From NCBI GenBank assembly GCA_046296655.1, contig JBKBLE010000003.1:62001-126000 (forward strand): a stretch of DNA of 64,000 bases, read 5' to 3'. This document shows, one piece after another, positions 16,355 to 24,813 of this stretch. This stretch comes from Cloacibacterium sp046296655 (GTDB lineage Bacteria; Bacteroidota; Bacteroidia; Flavobacteriales; Weeksellaceae). How positions within the stretch are numbered: position 1 is the first letter of the stretch; the number at the start of each line of letters is the position of its first letter. The position numbers were made by a program, and so were the translations under genes. The notes beneath the pieces are model-generated. The model saw only the letters and a list, made by a program, of their open reading frames with translations. It did not search any database and was not told the origin of the DNA.

Positions 16355-18511
16355 CTTCAAATCTACCCTAAAATCAAACCGCAGAAATTTCTGCGGTTTA
16401 TTTTTTGAATAAGTTTTTAAAAAATCCTTTTTTTTTGGCTTTTCTTTTTGATTTCCAGAATCTTGCAAACCCAACTTTTGCTTTACCTGTTTTACCGTTT
16501 TCTCAGTTTTTTCTACATTTCTGCCCACCAAAGTTTTCTTCAAACCTTCTTCTACTCCTTTCCAAAGCAAATTAAAAAATGATTTCGTAGGATTTCTAGT
16601 GGTATGAACTACTACATTTTCAGTTTCGGATTTAGAATTGGTTCGGACGATTAAATTTGTAACCGCACTCAATACTTTCTTCTCTTTTTTAGTTTTTTCA
16701 TCTAAAACTTTCACTTTCACATTTTCATGTTTCATCGTGTAATTTCCAGAAATTTCATTTCTATTTCCTTTGAAATTAAATCGCACTTCGTGAATATTCC
16801 CTTCTACTTTTTTATGAGAATAGGGCGTAACAAAAGCGTTGATACTTTCGGCAGGTAAATCATTAATTTGGCCTGAAATCGTAAAATCATCCTGAAGATT
16901 TGCTGTATCAAAATCCCAATGTACTTTCATAGGCGCAACATTCATAAATTGTGTGTGAATTTTAATCTGAACAACCGTATTTTTGAAACCTTTATTTGAA
17001 TTGAGATTTTGTGCATTTAAATTAAATTGACTAAACTTCAATTTTCCAGGTTTATTTCCATTCGGTAAATCCTCTTCATAAACCAAATTTGAATTTCTAA
17101 TATTCAAATTTTTCACCAAAAGAGGAAATTGTATGGAGCGGAGTAATTCACTGTAAAGTTTTTTTCTAGTTAAATCATCTTTAGGACTTTTACTTCTATA
17201 AATTTGAGCTTGTAAATTGTTAATCAACACGTTACCAACATTTATTTTCGGTTGGTTATCTTTTAATTTCCAATGAAAATCAGTAATTCTCGTTTGTGCA
17301 ATTTTCACATTATACCAATCTTTTTCGGTAGAAATTTTGGAAGTAAACCGAGTTTTAGTAAACTTGGGTTGCAAATGTAATCCTCTTAAATCGATAGAAT
17401 TTTTCTGAAAATCAGCATTCTTAATGAAAAACTGATAGAATTTTCCAGCATCTAAAAAAATATTTCTTCCCGAAATTTTGTAATTTTTATATTGAAAAGG
17501 CAATTCATTTTTGATATTTTTTTCATCTAAAACCAATTCTTCAAAATGAGCATTCACATTGTCTACGGAAAATTTGTTTTGTCCGTTTTTGATCATTTTT
17601 GCTTTTCCATTATCAAAGAAAACATTTTGTAATTCAACAATATAAGTAAAAGGTTTATTTTTGTTTTTATTCTGATTTTCAGAAGAATACACCGTTAAAT
17701 TAGGTTCAGAAAACCGAACTTCAGACAAACTAATCTTGTTCTTCTTTAGTACTATATCTTTGAAATTCATTTTTTTAGAAGAAATATCAAGAAGTGATTT
17801 TCTAGGGAATTTTCTCGAAAAATCAGAAAAATTCATCAAAGGTTTCATTGAAAAATCTGTTACAGACATTTGTCCATTTTCTGTATTAATTTCGGTGGCA
17901 GAAATATGATACACTTCATCTGGATAAAAATGAAATGCTTTACTTTTTATAGAATATTGGTCAAAAACAATGGGCAATTTACGCGTAACATTTTTCTCTG
18001 TAAGTTTCAGATTTTCAACATTTAGACTTAAATTTTCAATTGACAAAAATTTACTTTTATTAAATCTTAAGATTTCTATATTGCCGTCTTCAATCATCAA
18101 ATTTTTAGAAATCAAAGGTTTCTTATTTTTTTTATGAGCATCTTGATTTTCTGGCAGAATAATCTGAAGATTTGGACGAAAAAGTTTTACATATTTAGCA
18201 TTGATTTTCTTATTTAGAATGGCATCATAAATTCCAAGATTTGAAATAAAAAGAGAATCTACAGTTCCGTTAAGCTGTAAAACGTTTTGATTATCTATAT
18301 GTTTTGGAGTAATTTTAACTTTACTTGCAGAAATATTTCCGCTTACAAATTCTATGTTTAAATCTTGATAATGAATATGATACGGAGATTTATTTTCGAT
18401 ATACTGCGGCAAATGATGCTGCAACCAATAATGGAAATACAGATTTGCCGAAACCAAAAGCACAGCAAACCCAAAAATAACGGAAAATAGAATTCGTAAA
18501 ACTCTCTTCAT
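16304..18511 (-). CDS. AsmA-like large envelope protein, apparent 3' frameshift
   Basis: The 735-residue open frame has one N-terminal transmembrane helix (residues 7-27). A long body of repeated beta-rich segments follows (for example IHYQDLNIEFVSGNISASKVKI and FHWKLKDNQPKINVGNVLINN), like AsmA/DUF748 proteins that span the periplasm and may carry lipids. At 16428-16436 there is a run of nine A on the coding strand. In the next frame the sequence reads GFFKNLFKK and stops at 16398-16400, right at the terminator hairpin. With ten A the protein would be about 704 residues and would no longer overlap the peptidase gene. The current tail past residue ~695 is therefore probably not native. Exact role unknown. 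Confidence 0.75.
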   Translation of the reverse strand: MKRVLRILFSVIFGFAVLLVSANLYFHYWLQHHLPQYIENKSPYHIHYQDLNIEFVSGNISASKVKITPKHIDNQNVLQLNGTVDSLFISNLGIYDAILNKKINAKYVKLFRPNLQIILPENQDAHKKNKKPLISKNLMIEDGNIEILRFNKSKFLSIENLSLNVENLKLTEKNVTRKLPIVFDQYSIKSKAFHFYPDEVYHISATEINTENGQMSVTDFSMKPLMNFSDFSRKFPRKSLLDISSKKMNFKDIVLKKNKISLSEVRFSEPNLTVYSSENQNKNKNKPFTYIVELQNVFFDNGKAKMIKNGQNKFSVDNVNAHFEELVLDEKNIKNELPFQYKNYKISGRNIFLDAGKFYQFFIKNADFQKNSIDLRGLHLQPKFTKTRFTSKISTEKDWYNVKIAQTRITDFHWKLKDNQPKINVGNVLINNLQAQIYRSKSPKDDLTRKKLYSELLRSIQFPLLVKNLNIRNSNLVYEEDLPNGNKPGKLKFSQFNLNAQNLNSNKGFKNTVVQIKIHTQFMNVAPMKVHWDFDTANLQDDFTISGQINDLPAESINAFVTPYSHKKVEGNIHEVRFNFKGNRNEISGNYTMKHENVKVKVLDEKTKKEKKVLSAVTNLIVRTNSKSETENVVVHTTRNPTKSFFNLLWKGVEEGLKKTLVGRNVEKTEKTVKQVKQKLGLQDSGNQKEKPKKKDFLKTYSKNKPQKFLRFDFRVDLKLFFQFFNSHFIECKTH
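16374..16406. terminator. Bidirectional terminator between convergent genes
   Basis: AAACCGCAGAAA / TTTCTGCGGTTT is a 12-bp perfect palindrome, with T and A tracts, between the S9A peptidase gene and the AsmA-like gene. The open frame of the latter reads through it, which supports the frameshift reading. Confidence 0.85.
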
Positions 18512-18515
18512 AGAG

Positions 18516-18523
18516 CAAAAATA
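18516..18523 (-). promoter_or_regulatory. Possible -7 element of the AsmA-like gene
   Basis: The minus strand reads TATTTTTG, a TAnnTTTG match 4 bases from the ATG, implying a very short or absent leader. Confidence 0.3.
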
Positions 18524-18598
18524 TTTGGTTATTAGCTTTTTGGGTTACAAGATTACAGCATTTTCTTGTTTAATTTTAAGTTTTATAATTCAGTTATA

Positions 18599-19393
18599 TT
18601 ATTGAATATCAAGTTCAATCACATAACCTTCGTGACTTCTTACATTAATGAAATCACCTTCATTAAAATACAAATATTGCCCTTTAATTCCTTTTAAAAC
18701 CCCATCAAACTCTGGTTTAGAATCTAGTGTGAAAGAATTAATTTTCGCAGGCGCTTCATACGGAAAGTCTAAACGCACCATTTCTTGACCATCAATCGCA
18801 AAATTTTTAAAATCTTTAGGAAAAAGTTCTGCAATCTGATTTCGAAAATCCAATAAATCTACATCGCTTTCTCTGTCGTCTTGAAGCATTTTTCGCCAAT
18901 TGGTTTTATCTGCAATATGCTTTTTGAGTTCCACTTCTATCATTCCCGCTTCATAGCGGTTTTCGGTTTTTGCAATCGGCAAGGCAAAAGTCGCACCTTG
19001 ATCAATCCAACGAGTCGGAACTTGACTTTCGCGCGTTACTCCCACTTTTACATCTCCTGTATAAGCCAAATAAACAATGTGCGGTTGCAATTGTATCTCT
19101 TTTTCTACTTCTAAATCACGCTCTTCAATCCCGAGATGCGCTGTAGAAAGTTCTGGTTTTAGAATTGTATCACTAGCATAAGGACTTTCGAAAAAACATT
19201 TTTTACAAAATCCCATTCTATAGATTTTTTCATCTTTACCACATTCTACACACTGATAACCAATATGTTTAATGGTGAAATTTTTACCAAATAGCTGATT
19301 CATAGAGATTAAATCTCCAGAAAGATTAAGGTAATACTGAATTGGATTTCCGAGAACGGAAGACATTTTGAGAATTTGTCCTTTAAATTGCAT
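18599..19393 (-). CDS. DUF2797 domain-containing protein
   Basis: The 264-residue protein has a four-cysteine zinc-binding site near residues 48-65 (CVECG, then CKKC). A region at about 105-165 with VYLAYTGDVKVGVT, R, and Q/E positions resembles a GIY-YIG nuclease-like fold (YLAYTG, KVGVT, GMIEVE). It matches the DUF2797 family as I know it. Catalytic activity is not established. It is expected to be cytoplasmic. The gene is divergent from the epimerase downstream of it on the map. Confidence 0.8.
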   Translation of the reverse strand: MQFKGQILKMSSVLGNPIQYYLNLSGDLISMNQLFGKNFTIKHIGYQCVECGKDEKIYRMGFCKKCFFESPYASDTILKPELSTAHLGIEERDLEVEKEIQLQPHIVYLAYTGDVKVGVTRESQVPTRWIDQGATFALPIAKTENRYEAGMIEVELKKHIADKTNWRKMLQDDRESDVDLLDFRNQIAELFPKDFKNFAIDGQEMVRLDFPYEAPAKINSFTLDSKPEFDGVLKGIKGQYLYFNEGDFINVRSHEGYVIELDIQ

Positions 19394-19570
19394 TGCGAAA
19401 ATTTTGAGTAAAAATAAGGAAAAGATGTTAATTGTCTCGCTGATTTTACTGATTGAGCAGATTTATATTAGAATCAGCCTAACTTGCTTAATCTGCACGA
19501 AAATTTATTTTATATTTGACCAAAATCATTTCCAAATTCTTAAATTTGCTATTCTTTGTAAAACGCACAA

Positions 19571-20596
19571 ATGAATTATTTAGTAACAGGAGGTTCTGGG
19601 TTTATTGGTTCACATTTGGTAGAACATTTGTTGAAAGATGGACATTTTGTCATTAACGTTGACAATTTTGATGATTTCTATGATTATCAGGTTAAAATCA
19701 AAAATACTTTAGAATCGGTTCAACAATCTACTGATTTTGAGTTTTCTGATAAAGAAAATGACATTAAAAAACTTGTAAATCAAACTCAATCAGAAAATTA
19801 TATTCTTTATTATACCGATATTCGTGACAAAGAAGCTTTAGCACAAATTTTTAAAAATCACAAAATAGATGTTTTAGTTCATCTTGCAGCTTTGGCTGGA
19901 GTTCGTCCTTCTATAGAAAGACCTATGGATTATGAAGAAGTGAATATCAAAGGAACAATGCACCTTTGGGAATTGTGCAAAGAATACGGCGTAAAGAAAA
20001 ACGTAATTGCATCATCATCAAGCGTTTATGGAAATAACGAGAAAATTCCTTTCTCTGAAACAGATAATGTAGACAGACCTATTTCGCCTTATGCTGCCAC
20101 TAAAAAATGTACAGAAATTCTAGGTCATGTTTATCATCATCTGTACGGAATAGACATGATTTTCTTGAGATTTTTCACGGTTTTCGGCCCAAGACAAAGA
20201 CCGGATTTAGCCATTCATAAATTCACGAAATTGATTTCTGAAAACCAAGAAATTCCTTTCTACGGAGATGGTTCTACCGCTAGAGATTATACTTTTATAG
20301 AAGACATCATCGATGGCGTGGTAAAATCTGTAAAATATGTAGAAAATCATCATAACGTATACGAAACCATCAACTTAGGCGAAAGCGAAGTGGTAAACTT
20401 AAACGAAATGGTGACAGGAATAGAGCAAGAACTTGGAAAATCTGCCATCAAAAAAAATCTGCCAATGCAGCCAGGAGATGTAGAAAAAACCAACGCAGAT
20501 ATACAAAAAGCGAAAAATCTTATCAACTATTCACCCAAAACAAAATACCAAAATGGCATAAAAATTTTTGTGGAATGGTTTTTGAGAAACAGATAA
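19571..20596 (+). CDS. NAD-dependent epimerase (UDP-glucuronate 4-epimerase-like)
   Basis: This 341-residue short-chain dehydrogenase/reductase acts on nucleotide sugars. The NAD-binding motif is GGSGFIGSH at residues 7-15. The active-site Ser region is ASSSSVYG and the catalytic pair is Tyr-x-x-x-Lys in SPYAATKK near residue 175. FTVFGPRQRPD and DYTFIEDIIDG are the usual extended-SDR blocks. The closest memory match is to UDP-glucuronate 4-epimerases (CapI-like), but UDP-glucose 4-epimerase cannot be excluded. No other polysaccharide genes are nearby. The ATG directly follows AT-rich DNA. Confidence 0.85.
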   Translation: MNYLVTGGSGFIGSHLVEHLLKDGHFVINVDNFDDFYDYQVKIKNTLESVQQSTDFEFSDKENDIKKLVNQTQSENYILYYTDIRDKEALAQIFKNHKIDVLVHLAALAGVRPSIERPMDYEEVNIKGTMHLWELCKEYGVKKNVIASSSSVYGNNEKIPFSETDNVDRPISPYAATKKCTEILGHVYHHLYGIDMIFLRFFTVFGPRQRPDLAIHKFTKLISENQEIPFYGDGSTARDYTFIEDIIDGVVKSVKYVENHHNVYETINLGESEVVNLNEMVTGIEQELGKSAIKKNLPMQPGDVEKTNADIQKAKNLINYSPKTKYQNGIKIFVEWFLRNR

Positions 20597-20670
20597 AACA
20601 ATTATATTAGAACATTATTAAAAATTAAGTTTAGATTTTATAAATCTGTTGAAAATCAGATAGAAAAATT

Positions 20671-20699
20671 TTGAAATCTCACCTAATTTTATACTTTTG
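20671..20699 (+). promoter_or_regulatory. Promoter of the DUF2795 gene
   Basis: TTG at 20671-20673 and TACTTTTG at 20692-20699 have an 18-base spacer, a good match to the Bacteroidota consensus. The ATG is 17 bases downstream of the -7 element. Confidence 0.6.
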
Positions 20700-20716
20700 C
20701 AAAAAATTTAAATATT

Positions 20717-20938
20717 ATGTATTGGACATTAGAATTAGCTTCATATTTAAGCGACGCACCTTGGCCGATGACTAAAGCAGAGCTTATCGATTACGCTATC
20801 AGAACAGGTGCACCAATGGAAGTAGTAGAAAATCTTCAAGCCATTGAAGACGAAGGAGAAATCTATGAAAGCATAGAAGAAATCTGGAGTGATTATCCTA
20901 CAGACGAAGATTTCCTCTGGAACGAAGACGAATACTAA
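20717..20938 (+). CDS. DUF2795 domain-containing small protein
   Basis: This 73-residue acidic cytoplasmic protein carries the DUF2795 core (YLSDAPWPMTKAELIDYAI, then VVENLQAIEDE, then YESIEEIW) and a very acidic C-terminus. The family is small, helical and of unknown role. It has its own promoter and lies about 100 bases before secA. Conservation next to secA in related genomes would be worth checking, but no functional link can be claimed. Confidence 0.8.
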   Translation: MYWTLELASYLSDAPWPMTKAELIDYAIRTGAPMEVVENLQAIEDEGEIYESIEEIWSDYPTDEDFLWNEDEY

Positions 20939-20947
20939 AAAATGTAG

Positions 20948-20983
20948 TCGGCTGTCGGCAATCGGCAATCGGCTTTTTTTTGA
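20948..20983. repeat. Four TCGGCnn direct repeats followed by T8
   Basis: TCGGC occurs four times at 7-base spacing (spacer TG, AA, AA) and is followed by eight T. It does not form a hairpin on its own. It lies between the DUF2795 gene and secA. Confidence 0.6.
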
Positions 20984-21007
20984 ATTTTTATAAATTTAAC
21001 GTTAATA

Positions 21008-21033
21008 TGGCTGAAGCATTTTGCTACTAGCCA
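21008..21033 (+). promoter_or_regulatory. Leader hairpin before secA
   Basis: TGGCT pairs with AGCCA and AGCA with TGCT, with a small internal loop (GA against ACT) and a TTT loop. The structure ends 12 bases before the secA ATG, so it could limit ribosome access. Function is speculative. Confidence 0.35.
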
Positions 21034-21045
21034 AAAGTAATTATT

Positions 21046-24000
21046 ATGAGTTTTTTAAATAAAGTTCTTCAAGGATTCTTAGGCAACAAAAACGCTAAAG
21101 ACCTCAAAGAAATCAAAAAAGTTGTAGACAAAATTAAGAAAGTAGAACCAGCAATTGCCGAGCTTTCGGATGATGAATTGAGAGCAAAAACTCAAGAATT
21201 CAAAGATAAAATTGATGCAGCTACAGAACACATTACCAATCAGGTAGTAGAAGTTCATGAGCAAATTGCAAAATCTTCTGACGTAGACGAAAAAGAAAAA
21301 CTTTTTGGGCAAATAGAAGCGCTGAAAAAGGAGTCTTATCAAATTGAAGAAAAAGTTTTGAACGATATTCTTCCAGAAGCTTTTGCAGTTATCAAAGAAA
21401 CTGCAAGAAGATTGGCTCAAAATGGTGGACTTACCGTTACAGCAACAGAGTACGATCAAGAATTAGCTGCTACTAAGGATTTTGTAGAAATTAAAGGAGA
21501 CAAAGCTTTCTGGAAAAATAAATGGGATGCTGCTGGTAAAGAAGTAGTTTGGGACATGGTTCACTATGACACACAATTTATCGGTGGGGTTGTACTTCAC
21601 AGTGGTAGAATCGCCGAAATGGCAACTGGTGAAGGTAAAACTTTAGTAGGAACGCTACCTATTTACTTAAATGCACTTCCTGGTCGTGGTGTTCACGTAG
21701 TTACTGTGAATGATTACTTGGCAAAAAGAGACTCGGCTTGGATGGGCCCAATTTATCAGTTCCACGGTTTAAGCATCGATTGTATCGATTTACATCAACC
21801 GAATACAGATGCGAGAAGAAAAGCTTATCAAGCAGATATCACTTATGGAACCAATAATGAGTTCGGTTTTGACTATTTAAGAGACAACATGGTTTCTTCG
21901 CCTGAAGAATTAGTTCAAGGTGAATTAAACTTTGCAATTGTAGACGAAGTAGACTCAGTATTAATTGATGATGCGAGAACTCCACTCATTATTTCTGGAC
22001 CCATTCCTCAAGGTGACAGACAAGAATTCGATGTGTTAAAACCATCTGTAGAAAGAATTGTAGCCGTTCAGAAACAAATCGTTTCTAATTTATTAACCGA
22101 AGCAAAGAAATTAATCGCAGCTGGTAATAAAACAGACGGAGGTTTTAAACTTTTACAGGCTTACAGAGGTTTACCTAAAAATAAACACCTCATCAAATTC
22201 CTTTCAGAAGAAGGAATAAGAGTGCTTTTACAAAAAACAGAAGGGGAATACATGCAAGACAATAGCAAGAGAATGCGTATTGTAGACAAAGACCTTTATT
22301 TTGTAATCGACGAGAAAAATAATCAAATAGACCTTACAGACAAAGGTGTAGAATATATGTCTCAAGGTAACCAAGATGCTAACTTCTTCGTTTTAGAAGA
22401 TATCGGAACCTTGATTGCTGAATTAGAGGCAAAAAATCTTCCTAAAGAAGAAGAATTTGCTCAAAAAGAAGAACTTTTCAGAAATTATGCTGTAAAATCT
22501 GAAAGAATTCACACTCTAAATCAACTATTAAAAGCATATACATTATTCGAAAAAGATGATGAATATGTAGTCATCGACGGCGAAGTAAAAATCGTAGATG
22601 AGCAAACAGGACGTATCATGGAAGGAAGACGTTATTCTGACGGACTTCACCAAGCGATAGAAGCTAAAGAAAATGTAAAAATAGAAGCCGCTACTCAAAC
22701 TTTCGCTACCATTACGTTACAGAACTACTTCAGAATGTATAACAAATTAGCTGGGATGACGGGTACTGCAGAAACTGAAGCAGCAGAATTCTGGCAAATT
22801 TATAAATTAGACGTAGTAGTAATTCCTACCAACAGACCAATCATCAGAGATGATAGACAAGATTTAGTTTATAAAACCAACAGAGAAAAATTCAATGCAG
22901 TAATTGAAGAAATCGAAAGACTTACTGCAGCAGGAAGACCGGTACTAGTTGGTACAACTTCTGTAGAAATTTCTCAGTTCTTGTCAAAAGCGCTTCAATT
23001 AAGAAAAATTCCGCATAATGTATTGAATGCGAAATTGCACAAGAAAGAAGCAGAGATCGTAGCTGAAGCTGGTAGAGCTGGTGTAGTAACCATTGCTACC
23101 AACATGGCTGGTCGTGGTACCGACATTAAATTGCAAGGAGACGCAAAAGCAAACGGAGGTTTAGCAATTATAGGTACTGAAAGACACGATTCTAGACGTG
23201 TAGACAGACAGTTAAGAGGTAGAGCTGGTAGACAAGGAGACCCAGGAAGTTCACAGTTCTACGTTTCTCTGGAAGATAACTTAATGAGACTTTTCGGTTC
23301 TGAAAGAATCGCAAAAATCATGGATAAAATGGGACACAAAGAAGGCGAAGTTATTCAGCACTCTATGATTACCAAATCTATCGAAAGAGCTCAGAAAAAA
23401 GTAGAAGAAAACAACTTCGGTATCAGAAAAAGATTGCTAGAATATGATGACGTAATGAACAAACAACGTGATGTAATCTACAAACGTAGAAAAAATGCAT
23501 TGTTTGGCGACCATTTAAAATATGACATCATTAATACCATTTATGATGTAGCAGCATCTATTGTAAGCAATACAAAAGGAGGTAACCAATTCAAAGAATT
23601 TGAATACGAAATCATCAAATTCTTCACGATGGAAGCTCCACTTACTGAAGCTGAATTCAAAGCAAAAACTGAAAAAGAAATCACAGATATCGTTTTCAAA
23701 AAAGCAGAAGAAGATTATAAAAACAGATTGGTTTTATTGAAAGAAAACTCTTTCCCAATCATAGAAAATGTGTTCAAACAACAAGGTCATATGTTCAAAA
23801 ACGTACAAGTACCTTTCTCTGACGGAACCAAAACAATTACCATTATTACTGATCTTAAGCAAGCTTATGAAACTCAGTGCGAATCTATGATTAATGATTT
23901 CGAGAAGAACATCTGTTTAACCATTATAGACGAAAACTGGAAACATCACCTTAAAGAAATGGATGATTTACGTAAATCTTCACAAGGTGCAGTTTATGAG

Positions 24001-24120
24001 CAAAAAGACCCATTGGTAATTTACAAACAGGAGTCTTTCTATTTGTTCAGCGAAATGATGGATAAAGTAAACAAAGAAATTATTTCTTTCTTATTCAAAG
24101 GAGAAATCCCAACTTCTTAA
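21046..24120 (+). CDS. secA: Preprotein translocase ATPase SecA
   Basis: SecA drives Sec-dependent export through SecYEG by ATP hydrolysis. The 1024-residue protein has Walker A MATGEGKT near residue 190, the DEAD-like DEVDSVLID near 305, the preprotein cross-linking region, motif RGTDIKL and the helicase end QLRGRAGRQGDPG near 725-738. An insertion after the first ATPase motifs makes it longer than the ~900-residue E. coli protein, as is usual in Bacteroidota. The protein ends KGEIPTS and lacks the C-terminal CxCx8C(H/C) zinc site used for SecB and lipid contacts. A hairpin and tandem repeats lie in its leader. Confidence 0.98.
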   Translation: MSFLNKVLQGFLGNKNAKDLKEIKKVVDKIKKVEPAIAELSDDELRAKTQEFKDKIDAATEHITNQVVEVHEQIAKSSDVDEKEKLFGQIEALKKESYQIEEKVLNDILPEAFAVIKETARRLAQNGGLTVTATEYDQELAATKDFVEIKGDKAFWKNKWDAAGKEVVWDMVHYDTQFIGGVVLHSGRIAEMATGEGKTLVGTLPIYLNALPGRGVHVVTVNDYLAKRDSAWMGPIYQFHGLSIDCIDLHQPNTDARRKAYQADITYGTNNEFGFDYLRDNMVSSPEELVQGELNFAIVDEVDSVLIDDARTPLIISGPIPQGDRQEFDVLKPSVERIVAVQKQIVSNLLTEAKKLIAAGNKTDGGFKLLQAYRGLPKNKHLIKFLSEEGIRVLLQKTEGEYMQDNSKRMRIVDKDLYFVIDEKNNQIDLTDKGVEYMSQGNQDANFFVLEDIGTLIAELEAKNLPKEEEFAQKEELFRNYAVKSERIHTLNQLLKAYTLFEKDDEYVVIDGEVKIVDEQTGRIMEGRRYSDGLHQAIEAKENVKIEAATQTFATITLQNYFRMYNKLAGMTGTAETEAAEFWQIYKLDVVVIPTNRPIIRDDRQDLVYKTNREKFNAVIEEIERLTAAGRPVLVGTTSVEISQFLSKALQLRKIPHNVLNAKLHKKEAEIVAEAGRAGVVTIATNMAGRGTDIKLQGDAKANGGLAIIGTERHDSRRVDRQLRGRAGRQGDPGSSQFYVSLEDNLMRLFGSERIAKIMDKMGHKEGEVIQHSMITKSIERAQKKVEENNFGIRKRLLEYDDVMNKQRDVIYKRRKNALFGDHLKYDIINTIYDVAASIVSNTKGGNQFKEFEYEIIKFFTMEAPLTEAEFKAKTEKEITDIVFKKAEEDYKNRLVLLKENSFPIIENVFKQQGHMFKNVQVPFSDGTKTITIITDLKQAYETQCESMINDFEKNICLTIIDENWKHHLKEMDDLRKSSQGAVYEQKDPLVIYKQESFYLFSEMMDKVNKEIISFLFKGEIPTS

Positions 24121-24142
24121 GACTTAAAATCCTTATATTTAT

Positions 24143-24174
24143 AAAAAACCGAAGAAATTCTTCGGTTTTTTTTT
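24143..24174 (+). terminator. secA terminator
   Basis: AACCGAAGAA / TTCTTCGGTT is a perfect stem followed by T9. The stem is identical to the one at 14187. Confidence 0.85.
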
Positions 24175-24218
24175 AGTTAAATAATGTTAATCATTAGTCT
24201 AGATGATGATAAAAGTAA

Positions 24219-24226
24219 TATTTTTG
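24219..24226 (+). promoter_or_regulatory. -7 element upstream of the gene at 24249
   Basis: TATTTTTG lies 22 bases before the ATG, a TAnnTTTG match without an obvious -33 TTG. Confidence 0.35.
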
Positions 24227-24248
24227 TTTTAATCAAAATCAATAAAAT

Positions 24249-24752
24249 ATGAAAAAACTAACAACTATTTTTGCGCTCGCTATATGCGCTCTTGCGTTCT
24301 CTCAATCTCAAAAAAATGAAATCAAACTCAATCTTTTAAACTCTATTATTGGTGCTCCTGAAATTACGTACGAAAGATTACTTCAAAACAATCAATCAGT
24401 AGGTATTTCTGCAGCAGTTTCTCTTGATTCTAAGGAAAACCTTTATTTCAATTATGGTTTTGCACCTTATTACAGAATTTATTTTGGCAAAAAAGAAAAT
24501 GCAGGGTTCTTTGTAGAAGCCAATACTTCTCTTACCAATTATCATTACGAGAATTATGATAACAATAATTACCAAATACTTGGTTGGAAAAACGAAACCA
24601 ATTTTGGTTTTGGAGCAGCCATTGGTTTTAAATTATTGACCATCAATAATTTAGTTGGCGAAGTTTTTGGCGGTTTAGGAAGAAGATTTAGTGTAAAAAA
24701 TACAGATGATGCCTTCCCAAGAATTGGCATCTCTATTGGTAAAAGATTTTAA
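24249..24752 (+). CDS. Predicted outer-membrane beta-barrel protein
   Basis: The 167-residue product has a Sec signal peptide ending ALAFSQ near residue 19. The mature part starts with KNEIKLNLLNSIIGAPEITYERLL and shows alternating aromatic/Gly strands, ending PRIGISIGKRF with a terminal Phe typical of outer-membrane proteins. It resembles small flavobacterial barrels (DUF3575-like), but I would not assign the family. Its terminator overlaps the start of msrA, so the two are not simply one operon. Confidence 0.7.
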   Translation: MKKLTTIFALAICALAFSQSQKNEIKLNLLNSIIGAPEITYERLLQNNQSVGISAAVSLDSKENLYFNYGFAPYYRIYFGKKENAGFFVEANTSLTNYHYENYDNNNYQILGWKNETNFGFGAAIGFKLLTINNLVGEVFGGLGRRFSVKNTDDAFPRIGISIGKRF

Positions 24753-24771
24753 CTATTACTGTAATAAAAAT

Positions 24772-24813
24772 AAAAACTTCTTCGTTATTAGTAAATGAAG
24801 AAGTTTTTTTTAT
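24772..24813 (+). terminator. Terminator overlapping the msrA start codon
   Basis: AAAAACTTCTTC at 24772-24783 pairs with GAAGAAGTTTTT at 24797-24808 and is followed by T. The right arm is formed by the first codons of msrA (ATG at 24795). It may end the upstream transcript, and it would also hide the msrA start in any read-through RNA. Confidence 0.6.

Noticed and set aside
16304..16397. Native C-terminal extension of the AsmA-like protein
   Set aside because: The extension reads through the terminator stem and into the coding strand of the convergent gene; the alternative frame ends neatly at the terminator.
21079..21459. Antisense reading frame in secA and similar antisense frames elsewhere
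   Set aside because: They are shadows of real genes: no signal, no promoter and composition that mirrors the sense codons.
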